64,000 nucleotides of DNA. It comes from Nocardioides oceani. GTDB taxonomy: Bacteria > Actinomycetota > Actinomycetes > Propionibacteriales > Nocardioidaceae. The stretch is from positions 1 to 64,000 of the forward strand of contig NZ_JAUHJQ010000001.1 in assembly GCF_030412965.1 (NCBI RefSeq). Reading direction: 5' to 3'. The position numbers were made by a program, and so were the translations under genes. Numbering within the stretch: position 1 is the first letter of the stretch; each line of letters begins with the position of its first letter. The notes below the pieces were generated by a model, which saw only the letters and a list, made by a program, of their open reading frames with translations, did not search any database and was not told the origin of the DNA. Below, piece after piece: positions 44,810 through 53,206 of this stretch.

Positions 44810-46186
44810 TCAGTCCTCCCAGGACTCCTCGATCTTGGCGAGGGAGTCCTCGGTGCTCTGGTCCTGCGCGATCCAGGCGGTCATCTCGGTCCAGAAGGAG
44901 CCGGCGCCGACGGCACCGGGCATCTGGTCGGAGCCGTCGAAGCGGAAGACCGCCTCGGGGTCCTGGAAGATCTCCGCGGCCAGCTGGTCGATCGGGCTGG
45001 CGAGGTTGGAGATCTCCAGACCGGTGTTGGCGCTGACCCAGCCGCCGCCCGGGGTGGCCTTGGCCTTCTCGTTGGCCCAGAGGTCGCTGGACAGGAAGGT
45101 CTGGAAGGCCTGGACCTCCGGCTCGTCGGAGAACGCGGCGACGAACTCGCCACCGCCCAGGACCGGCGTGCCGAACTCGTCACCGATGGCGGGGAGGTAG
45201 AAGGCGAAGACGTCGCCGTCCTCGGCCACCTCGGTGCCCTCGGGCCAGTTGGCGGCGTAGAAGCTCGCCTGGCGGTGCAGCGCGCACTCGCCGTCGAGGA
45301 TCGGCAGGCCGCCCTCCTGGAAGGGGGTGGTCGCGATCGACTTCACGTCGCCGATGCCGCCGTTGACGTAGTCCTCGTTCTTGAGGATCTCGCCGACGGT
45401 GTCGAGGCCCTCGACGACCGCCGGGTCGTCGAAGGGGATCTCGTGGTTGACCCACTGGTCGTAGACGTCCGGGCCGCCGGTGCGGAGCAGGACGTCCTCG
45501 AGCCAGTCGGTGGCCGGCCAGCCGGTGGCCTCGCCGGACTCGATGCCCGCGCACCACGGCTTGATGTCGCCGGCCTCGGCGATCTGGTCGGACAGGGCGA
45601 TCATGTCGTCCCAGGTCTCCGGGACCTCCCAGCCGTTGTCGGAGAACATCTTCGGGGAGTACCAGACGAACGACTTCACGTTGCCGCCGAGCGGGGCGGC
45701 GTAGAACGTCTCGTCGACCGTGCCGTAGGCCTTCCAGTCCTCACCGAAGAACTCGTCGACGTTCGAGGAGACGCCCTCGGGCGCCTCGACGACCTTGCCG
45801 GTGCCGACGAGGGTCTTGAGCAGGCCGGGCTGCGGGATGTAGGCGATGTCCGGCGGGTTGCCCGCCTGCACGCGCACCTGCAGCTGCGCCTCGAACTCCT
45901 TGGAGCCCTCGTACTTCACGTCGGCCCCGGTGCAGTCCTCGAAGACCTTCCAGGAGTCGATGTGGGGCTGGTCCTCGGGGGCGACGATCGAGGTGTAGAC
46001 CGTGACGTCGCGACCGCTGAGGTCGCCCCACTCGGTCAGGCCCTCGCACTCCGCCTTGCCGTCGCCCGGCGCGGTGCCGCCGGCGCTGCCGCCGCCCTCG
46101 CTGTCGTCGGCGCAGCCTGCGAGCGCCGCGCTGGCGGCGAGCAGGACGGCCGCGCCTGCGAGGCCGGATCTCTTCAGTGAACGCAT
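44810..46186 (-). CDS. Sugar ABC transporter substrate-binding lipoprotein (AglE type)
   Basis: This 458-residue lipoprotein has the signal peptide and lipobox ASAALAGC. A Ser/Gly linker leads to the binding domain: DVTVYTSIVAPEDQPHIDSW, LQVRVQAGNPPDIAYIPQPG, GGNVKSFVWYSPKMFSDNGW, DIKPWCAGIESGEATGWPAT, DWLEDVLLRTGGPDVYDQW and SLASPIDQ-like helices near the end (NLASPIDQLAAEIF). These match alpha-glucoside binding proteins. Disaccharides such as trehalose, maltose or sucrose are the likely ligands; this is inference from the family. Confidence 0.92.
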   Translation of the reverse strand: MRSLKRSGLAGAAVLLAASAALAGCADDSEGGGSAGGTAPGDGKAECEGLTEWGDLSGRDVTVYTSIVAPEDQPHIDSWKVFEDCTGADVKYEGSKEFEAQLQVRVQAGNPPDIAYIPQPGLLKTLVGTGKVVEAPEGVSSNVDEFFGEDWKAYGTVDETFYAAPLGGNVKSFVWYSPKMFSDNGWEVPETWDDMIALSDQIAEAGDIKPWCAGIESGEATGWPATDWLEDVLLRTGGPDVYDQWVNHEIPFDDPAVVEGLDTVGEILKNEDYVNGGIGDVKSIATTPFQEGGLPILDGECALHRQASFYAANWPEGTEVAEDGDVFAFYLPAIGDEFGTPVLGGGEFVAAFSDEPEVQAFQTFLSSDLWANEKAKATPGGGWVSANTGLEISNLASPIDQLAAEIFQDPEAVFRFDGSDQMPGAVGAGSFWTEMTAWIAQDQSTEDSLAKIEESWED

Positions 46187-46253
46187 GCGTTCTCCCTATC
46201 TAGTCCCGTGGTCGGTCGCCGCGTCGGACTCGCGGCGACCGTGCCGGGACCGA

Positions 46254-46267
46254 TGCAAGCGCTTGCG
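46254..46267. promoter_or_regulatory. LacI-type operator 1
   Basis: TGCAAGCGCTTGCG contains the perfect palindrome GCAAGCGCTTGC, with the central CG and flanking AAG/CTT of LacI/CcpA sites. It lies about 70 bp before the binding-protein start. Confidence 0.6.
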
Positions 46268-46342
46268 CACCCTGTGGTCAAGGTCACCGGCGGGGCGTCG
46301 CGTCACGATTCTGTAACGCGAGCGTGATCCGTGGACCACGAG

Positions 46343-46360
46343 AGTGGAAACGCTTCCACT
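46343..46360. promoter_or_regulatory. LacI-type operator 2
   Basis: AGTGGAAACGCTTCCACT is an 18-bp palindrome broken only in the four central bases. It lies 89 bp from operator 1 and 55 bp before trxA, so it could control either gene or help form a loop. Confidence 0.6.
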
Positions 46361-46402
46361 GGTCTGGACCGCTCTCCCGTCGGACCGTTCCCCGCCGCGA
46401 CG

Positions 46403-46408
46403 TACCGT
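46403..46408 (+). promoter_or_regulatory. -10 box of the thioredoxin gene, TACCGT
   Basis: It lies 6 nt before the ATG. Confidence 0.45.
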
Positions 46409-46414
46409 GGGGAC

Positions 46415-46792
46415 ATGGCGACCATCGAGCTGACCGCTGCGAACTTCGAGCAGAACGTCGCGGGCAACGACATCCTCCTCGTCGACTTCTGGGCGAGCTG
46501 GTGCGGGCCCTGCCGGCAGTTCGCCCCCACCTACGAGGCTGCCTCCGAGCAGCACGGCGACATCACCTTCGGCTCGGTCGACACGGAGGCCCAGCAGGAG
46601 CTCGCCGCGGCGGCCCGGATCACCTCGATCCCGACGCTGATGGCCTTCCGTGAGGGGATCCTGGTCTACGCCCAGCCGGGCGCGCTGCCGCCCCAGGGCC
46701 TCGAGCAGCTCATCGGTGCGGTGCGCGAGCTCGACATGGACGACGTACGCCGCCAGGCGGCCGCGGCCGGCCAGGACGGCGCCTCGGCCTGA
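46415..46792 (+). CDS. trxA: Thioredoxin
   Basis: The 125-residue protein has DILLVDFWASWCGPCRQFAP with the redox pair WCGPC, VDTEAQQELAAAARITSIPT with the cis-proline, and a C-terminal extension of about 20 residues (LDMDDVRRQAAAAGQDGASA) beyond the usual length. It reduces disulfides in the cytoplasm. It is monocistronic and divergent from the sugar operon. The start after the -10 box is preferred to an in-frame TTG or GTG further upstream. Confidence 0.93.
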   Translation: MATIELTAANFEQNVAGNDILLVDFWASWCGPCRQFAPTYEAASEQHGDITFGSVDTEAQQELAAAARITSIPTLMAFREGILVYAQPGALPPQGLEQLIGAVRELDMDDVRRQAAAAGQDGASA

Positions 46793-46798
46793 CGCACA

Positions 46799-46834
46799 CC
46801 GGGCCCGGGACCACCTTCGTGGTCCCGGGCCCGG
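46799..46834. terminator. Strong terminator after trxA
   Basis: CCGGGCCCGGGACCAC and GTGGTCCCGGGCCCGG form a perfect 16-bp stem with the tetraloop CTTC, six bases after the trxA stop. It can also serve the convergent CAP-domain gene. Confidence 0.85.
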
Positions 46835-46860
46835 CTCCGGTCGTGTCCCGTCCTCGGCTG

Positions 46861-47364
46861 CTACCGGGCGCCGAGGACCTGCGCGACGTACCACCGTCCG
46901 CCCTCGCCCTGGCGGGCGGCGAGCCCCATGGCCCGGAAGTCCGGGTCCAGGATGTTGCGACGGTGGCCTGCCGACCTCATCCACCCGCGGTCGACCGTGG
47001 CCCGGCCGCTCGCGTAGCCCTGGGCGACGTTCTCGCCGACGAGCCGCATGTCGCAGTCCCGCAGGACCCGTTGCAGGTCCTGGTGCCACATGCGGCCCGC
47101 CCGGGCCATGCGGTCGGCCTGACGCGCGGCCATGCGCTGGAGGCAGCCGTCGCTGCCCACCCGCGCGCGGCCGTGGTCGGCTCGCTGGGCGTTGGTCGCG
47201 ACCCGGGCGTCACCGGCGTAGCCGGCGGCTCCCGTGGTGGTCGCGGCCGCGGAGGGTGCCGCAGGTCCGGCCACGGTCAGGGCGACGCCCAGGGCCGTGG
47301 TGGCGGCTCCCAGCACGGTGCGCTGGGTCGTCCGCCCGGTCGTCTGCTGCTTCGTACGATGCAC
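46861..47364 (-). CDS. Secreted CAP (SCP/PR1)-domain protein
   Basis: This 167-residue protein has a signal peptide (TVLGAATTALGVALTVAGPA, with likely cleavage after PSAAA). The CAP domain has NAQRADHGRARVGSDGCLQR, MARAGRMWHQDLQ, MRLVGENVAQGYASG and GHRRNILDPDFRAMGLAA, so the cavity His and Glu residues are kept. Two cysteines may pair. Secreted single-domain CAP proteins are common in actinobacteria; no enzyme activity is established for most. Confidence 0.92.
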   Translation of the reverse strand: MHRTKQQTTGRTTQRTVLGAATTALGVALTVAGPAAPSAAATTTGAAGYAGDARVATNAQRADHGRARVGSDGCLQRMAARQADRMARAGRMWHQDLQRVLRDCDMRLVGENVAQGYASGRATVDRGWMRSAGHRRNILDPDFRAMGLAARQGEGGRWYVAQVLGAR

Positions 47365-47480
47365 AAACGGTCACCTCGTTTCTGCGGTCAGCGACCGCGT
47401 CGGCGATGGATCACCTGCGTCCTACCCCGAGCGGCCGCGGTCGATACCCCGGGCCGCGGGCGGCGTGCTTGGATCGTGGC

Positions 47481-48167
47481 GTGGACGCCGGGGCGTGGGA
47501 CGAGCGGTACGCCGCCACCGACCTGGTCTGGTCGGCCGGGCCGAACGTGTTCGTCGAGGCCGAGTGCGCGACGCTGCCTCCGGGCCGGGCGGTCGACCTG
47601 GCCGCCGGCGAGGGCCGGCACGCGCTGTGGCTGGCCCGCCGCGGCTGGCGGGTGACGGCGGTCGACTTCTCCGCGGTCGCGCTGGACAAGGGACGTCGGG
47701 TCGCCGAGGGGCGCCGCGACGCGGGTGACGCAGGCGAGCCGGTGCCGGCCGACGCGGTGACGTGGGTCCACGCGGACGCGACCACCTGGCGGCCGGCCGA
47801 CGCGGCGACGTACGACCTCGCGCTGCTGGCCTACCTCCAGCTGCCGCCGGCGGAGCGCCGCGCGGCCGTCCGCGCGGCGTACGCCGCCCTCGCGCCCGGC
47901 GGCACGCTGCTCGTCGTGGCGCACGACCGCACGAACCTCACCGACGGCGTCGGCGGACCGCGGGACCCCGAGGTGCTGATGAGCGCCGAGGACGTCCTCG
48001 CCGACCTCGCGGGCCTCCCCCACCGGGTCGAGCGGGCGGAGCGCGCGGGCCGCGCGGTCGAGCCCGGTCACGGTGCGGACGACGCCGCGGTCCGCACCGC
48101 GTGGGACTGCGTCGTCCGGGTCGTCCGGGTGGACCGGGTGGTCGGGCTGGTCGTGGAGCAGGCCTGA
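47481..48167 (+). CDS. SAM-dependent class I methyltransferase
   Basis: From GTG 47481 the protein has 228 residues: WDERYAATDLVWSAGPNVFV, then the SAM motif RAVDLAAGEGRHALWLARRG, VTAVDFSAVALDKGRRVAEG, a second acidic site ATTWRPADAATYDLALLAYL and LAPGGTLLVVAHDRTNL. It resembles the TehB/thiopurine-type group acting on small molecules. The acceptor is unknown. The neighbours give no clue. Confidence 0.9.
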   Translation: MDAGAWDERYAATDLVWSAGPNVFVEAECATLPPGRAVDLAAGEGRHALWLARRGWRVTAVDFSAVALDKGRRVAEGRRDAGDAGEPVPADAVTWVHADATTWRPADAATYDLALLAYLQLPPAERRAAVRAAYAALAPGGTLLVVAHDRTNLTDGVGGPRDPEVLMSAEDVLADLAGLPHRVERAERAGRAVEPGHGADDAAVRTAWDCVVRVVRVDRVVGLVVEQA

Positions 48168-48176
48168 GCGCCCGGC

Positions 48177-49244
48177 TCAGCCGCCCGGCACCACCGACGG
48201 GCTGATCGTGACCGTCGCGTGCACGAAGGCGTGGTCGGTGGCGGCCCGCACGGGGGCGCCGTAGTCGACGACGTGGCCGCTGAAGGTCACTCCGCCGACG
48301 CCCATGATCTTGTCGATCTTGACCGGGCCGGCGCCGACGCAGGAGGTCGGCGTCGCCCCGTTGGAGCCGACCATGCCGGTCGCGGCGGCGACGCGGCAGC
48401 CGAACTCGGTCTTCTCGTTGGTGTCGCCCATCAGCAGCACCGGCCGGCCGGTCGCCTGCAGCCGCTGCACCAGCGCGATCTGGGCGCCGGTCGCGGAGTC
48501 GCGGTCGACCTCCTGGTCGCGCGGGGAGTTGTGCAGGTCGATGACCCAGAACTCCCCGCCCGTGGCGCGCTCGCGGAGCAGGACGTAGGGGATCGGCCGC
48601 TGCTGGTGGTCGAACGTCGTGATGATGCTGCCGGTGTCGGCGAGCTCGAAGAGGTCGTCGCGCCAGCCGATCTGCAGCCGCACGCCCTGGTTGCCCAGGC
48701 CCTGGCCGGGCCAGATCGTCCAGCCGGGCAGGCGGGCGCGGAGGACGGCGAGCTGGTCGTCCTGGACCTCCTGGAACCCGACGAGGTCGACGCCGCGGCC
48801 CAGGACCGTGCTCGCGTGCATGGCTGCTCGGCCGGTGCCGTTGGGGCGGTGCTGGCTGCCCTGGACGTTGAGCGTGCCCACCTGGAAGGTGAACGCCTCA
48901 CCGGTCGCGGCGCCGGCGGCCACCGCGCGGCCGGCCGCGGGGGTGCGGGACGCCCGCTCCAGCGGGGCGCCGGCGCGGTGGAGGCGGTACGGCGGCGCGG
49001 GCGGCGGGGCCAGCGCGGAGGCGGCCTCGACCCGCGCGCGGGACGCCGCGGGCGGGCGGGTCGCCGAGCGCGAGGCCTGCTCGGCGCGAGCAGTCACGCG
49101 GGCTCCGGCGACCTCGGCGGGCGCGCCGACCGCGATCGGGACGCGCACCTCACGCGGGGCCAGGCCGAGGCCGGCGACGACAGCGAGGCCGGTCAGGAGC
49201 ACGGCCACCGCGAGGGTCACGAGGGGGGCGGGACGGCGACGCAC
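48177..49244 (-). CDS. Exported DNase-I-like (EEP-fold) protein, paralogue 1
   Basis: From the GTG after a TACCCT box, 355 residues: signal/anchor helix VTLAVAVLLTGLAVVAGLGL, an Ala/Arg-rich linker of about 90 residues, and the EEP domain. Active-site segments are GTLNVQGSQHRPNGTGRAA, DLVGFQEVQDDQLAVLRARL with Glu, WVIDLHNSPRDQEVDRDSAT, LLMGDTNEKTEFGCR with Asp-x-Asn, and AATDHAFVHATVTI with Asp-His. All catalytic positions are kept. It is the first of three tandem paralogues, each with its own -10 box. Substrate (nucleic acid, phosphoester or lipid) is unknown. Confidence 0.88.
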   Translation of the reverse strand: MRRRPAPLVTLAVAVLLTGLAVVAGLGLAPREVRVPIAVGAPAEVAGARVTARAEQASRSATRPPAASRARVEAASALAPPPAPPYRLHRAGAPLERASRTPAAGRAVAAGAATGEAFTFQVGTLNVQGSQHRPNGTGRAAMHASTVLGRGVDLVGFQEVQDDQLAVLRARLPGWTIWPGQGLGNQGVRLQIGWRDDLFELADTGSIITTFDHQQRPIPYVLLRERATGGEFWVIDLHNSPRDQEVDRDSATGAQIALVQRLQATGRPVLLMGDTNEKTEFGCRVAAATGMVGSNGATPTSCVGAGPVKIDKIMGVGGVTFSGHVVDYGAPVRAATDHAFVHATVTISPSVVPGG

Positions 49245-49250
49245 CGGAGC

Positions 49251-49256
49251 AGGGTA
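49251..49256 (-). promoter_or_regulatory. -10 box of EEP paralogue 1, TACCCT
   Basis: It lies 6 nt before the GTG. Confidence 0.45.
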
Positions 49257-49270
49257 CCGGTGTGCGCGGC

Positions 49271-50194
49271 TCAGCCGCGCCGCAGCGGACGGACCCGCAC
49301 CCGGGCGTGGACGAGCTCGTGGTCGCTGGAGCGGCGCACCCGCGGGCCCCGGTCCTCGCGGTAGTGCGAGAAGGCGACCCGGCGACCGCCGAGCACCCAG
49401 TCGATCCGCAGCCGGCGGCGCGGCGGCTCGCACCCGCGGGCGCGCGGCTTGCCGCCGTTGGCGGCGCGCAGGTCGGTCCGGGCCGTCATCTTGCAGTAGA
49501 ACTCGCGCTTCTCGTTGGCGTCGGCGGTGAGGAAGACCGGCTTGCCCTTCCGACGCAGCCGCTGGACGAGCCGCACCTGCTTCGCGGTGGCCGAGTCGCG
49601 CTCGCGCTCCAGGCCCTTGGGCGAGTTGTGGACGTCGACGACGAAGAAGCGGCGGTCGGTGCGCCGGTCGCGCAGCTGGACCCACGGGATCGGCCGGGTC
49701 TGGCGGTGGAAGCGGGTCATCACGTGGCCGTGGCCGACCATGCGGAACTGGTTCTTGCGGAAGGCGATCTGGAGGCGGACGCCCTGGTTGCCGAGCGAGG
49801 TGCCGGGCCAGATCCGGTAGCGCGGCAGCCGGTTGCGCAGCACGCGGAGCTGGTCGCGCTGGACCTCCTGGAGGCCGATGACGTCGATGCCGCGCTGGGC
49901 GATCGAGCCCGCGGTCCAGCGGGCCCGCTGGGTGCCCGGGGCGAAGCCGCCGCGCCCGCGCGTGTGCTGGCTGCCGAGCACGTTGAACGTGCCGATCTTG
50001 AACCCGAACCCGGTCGGCTTGCGGTGCGGCTCGACCGCCGCGCGGGCGGGCGCGCCGACGAGGAGGCTGACGGCCAGGACCAGCGCCAGGGCGGCCGTCA
50101 CGGGGACGGTGCGGGCCCGGCGGGGGCCGCGTGCGCCGGTCGGCGCGGGGTCGGTGGTCGTTGCTTCGATCGGTGCCTGTCGTGCTCGGAGCAT
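49271..50194 (-). CDS. Exported DNase-I-like (EEP-fold) protein, paralogue 2
   Basis: The 307-residue protein begins MLRARQAPIEATTTDPAP; the start is fixed by TACCGT six bases upstream. Signal helix VTAALALVLAVSLLVGAPAR. EEP segments: FKIGTFNVLGSQHTRGRGG, GIDVIGLQEVQRDQLRVLRN, FFVVDVHNSPKGLERERDSA, FLTADANEKREFYCK, RIDWVLGGRRVAFSHY and SSDHELVHARVRV. It is strongly basic overall, unlike paralogue 1, which would suit binding of an acidic polymer such as DNA. It is closest to paralogue 3 in the HTRGRGG segment. Confidence 0.88.
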   Translation of the reverse strand: MLRARQAPIEATTTDPAPTGARGPRRARTVPVTAALALVLAVSLLVGAPARAAVEPHRKPTGFGFKIGTFNVLGSQHTRGRGGFAPGTQRARWTAGSIAQRGIDVIGLQEVQRDQLRVLRNRLPRYRIWPGTSLGNQGVRLQIAFRKNQFRMVGHGHVMTRFHRQTRPIPWVQLRDRRTDRRFFVVDVHNSPKGLERERDSATAKQVRLVQRLRRKGKPVFLTADANEKREFYCKMTARTDLRAANGGKPRARGCEPPRRRLRIDWVLGGRRVAFSHYREDRGPRVRRSSDHELVHARVRVRPLRRG

Positions 50195-50200
50195 CCGCGG

Positions 50201-50206
50201 ACGGTA
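50201..50206 (-). promoter_or_regulatory. -10 box of EEP paralogue 2, TACCGT
   Basis: It lies 6 nt before the ATG and rules out an in-frame start further upstream. Confidence 0.45.
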
Positions 50207-50258
50207 GTCAGAACTGGTCCAGACCAGCAACTCGTCGGCCCGCCGACCGGGCGGCGGT

Positions 50259-51155
50259 TCAGCGCCGGCGTGGCCGCATCGTGACCGTCGCCCGCACGAG
50301 CGGGTGGTCGCTGGCGAGCCGTACGGACGTGCCTTCGAAGAGCCCGTAGCGCGAGAACGTCATCGGCCCGGCGCCGAAGATCCAGTCGATCGCCAGCCGT
50401 CCCGGCGGGGTCGAGCACGAGCCCGGCGAGGACGCCGAGCCGCCGTTCGGCGCGACCAGGTCGGTGGCCCCGACGATCCGGCAGAACGTCTCGACGTGCT
50501 CGTTCATGTCGCCGACCACGAAGACCGCGCGACCGGTCTCGCGCAGGTTCCGCACGAGCCGCACGATCTTGCGGGTGGCGGCGTCCCGCTCGGACTCCAG
50601 CCCCCGCGGGCTGTTGTGGTTGTCGACGACGTAGAGCTTGCGGCCGGTCGCGCGGTGCTCGAGCAGCACCCACGGCACCGGGCGGACCTGCCGGTCGAAC
50701 GGCGTCCGGATGCTGCCGTGGTCGAGCAGGCGGAACATCCACGACTTCCACGCGATCTGCAGGCGGAGCCCGCCGCCGCCGAGCGCGGTCCCCGGCCACA
50801 CGGCGTACCCGTCGAGCTTGCGCTGGAGCACCTGGAGCTGGTCGGCCTGGACCTCCTGGAAGCCGACGACGTCGATCCCCTTGCGCTCGACGAGGCCGGC
50901 GGTGATCGCGGCGCGGACGCGGCCCGGTCCCCAGCCCCCGCGACCGCGGGTGTGCTGGCTGCCGAGCTGGTTGAACGTGGCGATCTCGAAGTCGGGGCTC
51001 GTCGGCCGGGTGGCGGCTGCGGGGGTGCCCCCGGACGTGCCGGAGGAGGTGCCCGCCGAGCGGCCCGTGGTCGCGCCGAGCAGGGCGACGGTGGTGAGGA
51101 GGGTCAGGACGACGGCCGCGACGCGGCGCCCGAGCGCTGGTCTGGTGGAGTGCAC
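50259..51155 (-). CDS. Exported DNase-I-like (EEP-fold) protein, paralogue 3
   Basis: The 298-residue protein starts at a GTG. Signal helix VAAVVLTLLTTVALLGATTG, then a Gly/Ser/Thr linker. EEP segments: FEIATFNQLGSQHTRGRGG, GIDVVGFQEVQADQLQVLQR, LYVVDNHNSPRGLESERDAA, FVVGDMNEHVETFCR, AIDWIFGAGPMTFSRY and ASDHPLVRATVTM. The catalytic set is complete. The three paralogues share gene order, direction and promoter type, so they arose by tandem duplication. Confidence 0.88.
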   Translation of the reverse strand: MHSTRPALGRRVAAVVLTLLTTVALLGATTGRSAGTSSGTSGGTPAAATRPTSPDFEIATFNQLGSQHTRGRGGWGPGRVRAAITAGLVERKGIDVVGFQEVQADQLQVLQRKLDGYAVWPGTALGGGGLRLQIAWKSWMFRLLDHGSIRTPFDRQVRPVPWVLLEHRATGRKLYVVDNHNSPRGLESERDAATRKIVRLVRNLRETGRAVFVVGDMNEHVETFCRIVGATDLVAPNGGSASSPGSCSTPPGRLAIDWIFGAGPMTFSRYGLFEGTSVRLASDHPLVRATVTMRPRRR

Positions 51156-51161
51156 CGGGTG

Positions 51162-51167
51162 ACGGTA
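51162..51167 (-). promoter_or_regulatory. -10 box of EEP paralogue 3, TACCGT
   Basis: It lies 6 nt before the GTG. Confidence 0.45.
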
Positions 51168-51255
51168 GGCAGGTCGCCGGCGACGTACGACGGCATCGCG
51201 GCAGGCGCGACCGGACGTCGGTGAGGATGACCCGGGCGGGCCATCGCGGGGTCGG

Positions 51256-51630
51256 TCAGTCGGAGGACGCGCCGTGCGAGCCGGACGACCCGGGCGCCTC
51301 GGTGCTGCCAGTGCTGCCGGTGCTGCCCGTGCTGCCGGGGGCCTCGGTGCTGCCGGTCGCGTCGGTCGGGGCCGGGTCCTGCTGGGTGCGCGCGAACGGC
51401 TCCTCCGAGCGCGGCCGGCGGTCGGAGGGGTCGTAGCGGCCGGCGTCGGCGGAGGACTGCGCGTTGCGCAGCCGGTGGGTCAGGCTCCAGCCGAGCAGGC
51501 CGACGGCCACCGCGAGCGCGATGAAGATCGCGAAGGCCAGCCAGCCCGCCTTGACGTCCTCGGGCTCGGGCGCCTGCTCGGCCGCGCGGACGACGGCGTC
51601 GGCGAGCAGCGGGACGAGGTGCAGGGCCAT
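51256..51630 (-). CDS. Small single-TM protein with repetitive Gly-Ser-Thr tail
   Basis: From ATG 51630 (MALHLVPLLADAVVRAAEQA) the protein has 124 residues, a helix WLAFAIFIALAVAVGLLGWS, a basic segment and a low-complexity C-terminus built of Gly-Ser-Thr and Glu-Ala-Pro-Gly units (encoded by short in-frame DNA repeats near 51298-51360). The gene lies 13 bp after mca on the same strand; mycobacteria have a small TM protein in the same place (Rv1083). The function is unknown. Repeat number may vary between strains. Confidence 0.8.
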   Translation of the reverse strand: MALHLVPLLADAVVRAAEQAPEPEDVKAGWLAFAIFIALAVAVGLLGWSLTHRLRNAQSSADAGRYDPSDRRPRSEEPFARTQQDPAPTDATGSTEAPGSTGSTGSTGSTEAPGSSGSHGASSD

Positions 51631-51643
51631 GGCGCCCATCCTC

Positions 51644-52537
51644 TCAGGCGGGGTCGGTGATGCCGGCGAACAGGTCGCTCTCCGGCAGCTCGGAGGGGAC
51701 GTGGCTCACGACCAGTTCGAAGTCCTCGGTCGGCCACACCTCCTCCTGGATCTCCCGCGGCACGGCGAACCACATGCCGTCGGGGTCGATCTGGGTGGCG
51801 TGGGCGAGCAGCGCCTGGTCGCGGACGCCGAAGTACTCCGAGCAGGGCACCCGCGTGGTGATCCGCGCGTCCCACTCCGGCTCCGGCTTCCAGTCCTGCA
51901 GCCGCTCGACGTAGGGCGACTCCAGCCCGTGGGCGAGCATGGCGTCGTGGATTGCCTGGGTCTTCGGGCGGTTGAAGCCGTGGTGGTAGTAGAGCTTCAG
52001 CGGCTGCCACGGCTCCCCCAGGTCGGGGTAGCGCTCCGGGTCGCCGGCCGCCTCGAACGCCGCGACGCTCACCTGGTGGCACTTGATGTGGTCGGGGTGC
52101 GGGTAGCCCCCGCGCTCGTCGTACGTCGTGACGACGTGCGGTCGCTGCTCGCGGATGAGCCGCACGAGCGGGGCGGCCGCCTCCTCCAGCGGCACGAGCG
52201 CGAAGCAGCCCTCCGGCAGCGGCGGCTTCGGGTCGCCCTCGGGCCAGCCGGAGTCGACGAAGCCGAGCCAGTCCTGGGTCACGCCGAGGATGTCCCGGGC
52301 GCGCTCCATCTCCTGGCGGCGGATCTCGGTGATGTTGGCGAGGATGTCGGGGCGGTCCATCTTCGGGTTGAGGATCGACCCCCGCTCGCCGCCGGTGCAC
52401 GTCACGACGTGCACGTCGACGCCCTGCGCGACGTACATCGCCGTCGAGGCGGCGCCCTTGCTCGACTCGTCGTCGGGGTGGGCGTGGACGTGCATCAGCC
52501 GGAGGCCCGACCGGGGCTGCGACCCGTGGTGCGACAT
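51644..52537 (-). CDS. mca: Mycothiol S-conjugate amidase
   Basis: The 297-residue zinc amidase of the LmbE/PIG-L family cleaves mycothiol conjugates in detoxification. Motifs are [19 protein letters not shown] with the zinc-binding His-Pro-Asp-Asp, [43 protein letters not shown] with His-x-x-His, and [13 protein letters not shown]. The tail ([40 protein letters not shown]) distinguishes Mca from MshB. Its presence implies that the organism makes mycothiol, so it is an actinobacterium. Confidence 0.96.
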   Translation of the reverse strand: MSHHGSQPRSGLRLMHVHAHPDDESSKGAASTAMYVAQGVDVHVVTCTGGERGSILNPKMDRPDILANITEIRRQEMERARDILGVTQDWLGFVDSGWPEGDPKPPLPEGCFALVPLEEAAAPLVRLIREQRPHVVTTYDERGGYPHPDHIKCHQVSVAAFEAAGDPERYPDLGEPWQPLKLYYHHGFNRPKTQAIHDAMLAHGLESPYVERLQDWKPEPEWDARITTRVPCSEYFGVRDQALLAHATQIDPDGMWFAVPREIQEEVWPTEDFELVVSHVPSELPESDLFAGITDPA

Positions 52538-52544
52538 GGCGCCG

Positions 52545-52550
52545 ATCCTA
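52545..52550 (-). promoter_or_regulatory. -10 box of mca, TAGGAT
   Basis: It lies 7 nt before the ATG. Confidence 0.5.
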
Positions 52551-52594
52551 GGTCGCCCACCCCGGGCCACCGGACGGGTGGGACCATGGCGGGC

Positions 52595-52999
52595 ATGAGC
52601 AGCGACGTCCTGGCCGAGCGGTACGGCGCCCCGGCGCCCTGGCGGCGACGCGCGGCCGTGGCCGGCTGCGCCGCGCTGGCGGTCGTCTTCCTGGGGTGGC
52701 TGGCGTGGACGGCGTTCGCCCACTCGACCCCCGAGGTGTCCTCGGAGCTGGAGACCTACGAGATCGTCGGCGAGCACACCGTCGACGCCGTCGTGGTCGT
52801 GACCGTGCGCGACGGCGCCGAGGACCCGACCTGCCTGCTGCGCGCGTTCGCCGAGGACCACAGCACCGTGGGCGAGCTGGAGTTCGTTCCCGACCCCGAC
52901 CTCGGGAGCCGCCAGGAGCAGTCGGTGCGGACCGAGCGGCGCGCGACGGCGCTGGAGCTGGTCGGCTGCCGCGCCGACGGGCAGAGCCGGTACCGCTGA
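52595..52999 (+). CDS. DUF4307 membrane protein
   Basis: The protein has 134 residues: [20 protein letters not shown], one helix ([20 protein letters not shown]), then an extracytoplasmic beta domain ([20 protein letters not shown], two cysteines in PTCLLRAF and VGCRADG). The YG-x-x motif before a single helix and the place between mca and greA match DUF4307 (Rv1081c type). The function is unknown. Confidence 0.88.
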   Translation: MSSDVLAERYGAPAPWRRRAAVAGCAALAVVFLGWLAWTAFAHSTPEVSSELETYEIVGEHTVDAVVVVTVRDGAEDPTCLLRAFAEDHSTVGELEFVPDPDLGSRQEQSVRTERRATALELVGCRADGQSRYR

Positions 53000-53206
53000 C
53001 CTGCGAAAGCCCCGGCCCCTTGTTACAGTGGCCGATCTGACCGTCCCGCCCGGGCCGTCCAGAGGAGGGCCCGAGACGCCGGCCCACGGCGTCAGCAGCA
53101 GTGCCGCGGCGTACGAGCACACCCTCGGCGCCACCTGTGCAGGACCGGTCCTCGTACGCCCGGCGGGCACCACCCGCCGTACCCGCACGCACTCTCAGGA
53201 GCACCC
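53000..53206 (+). promoter_or_regulatory. greA upstream region
   Basis: 207 bp separate the DUF4307 stop from the greA ATG. CTTGTTACAGTGG near 53018-53030 is a possible promoter. If so, greA has a leader of about 170 nt, rich in GC hairpins, ending in a CAGGAG ribosome-binding site. This contrasts with the many leaderless genes around it. Confidence 0.35.
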
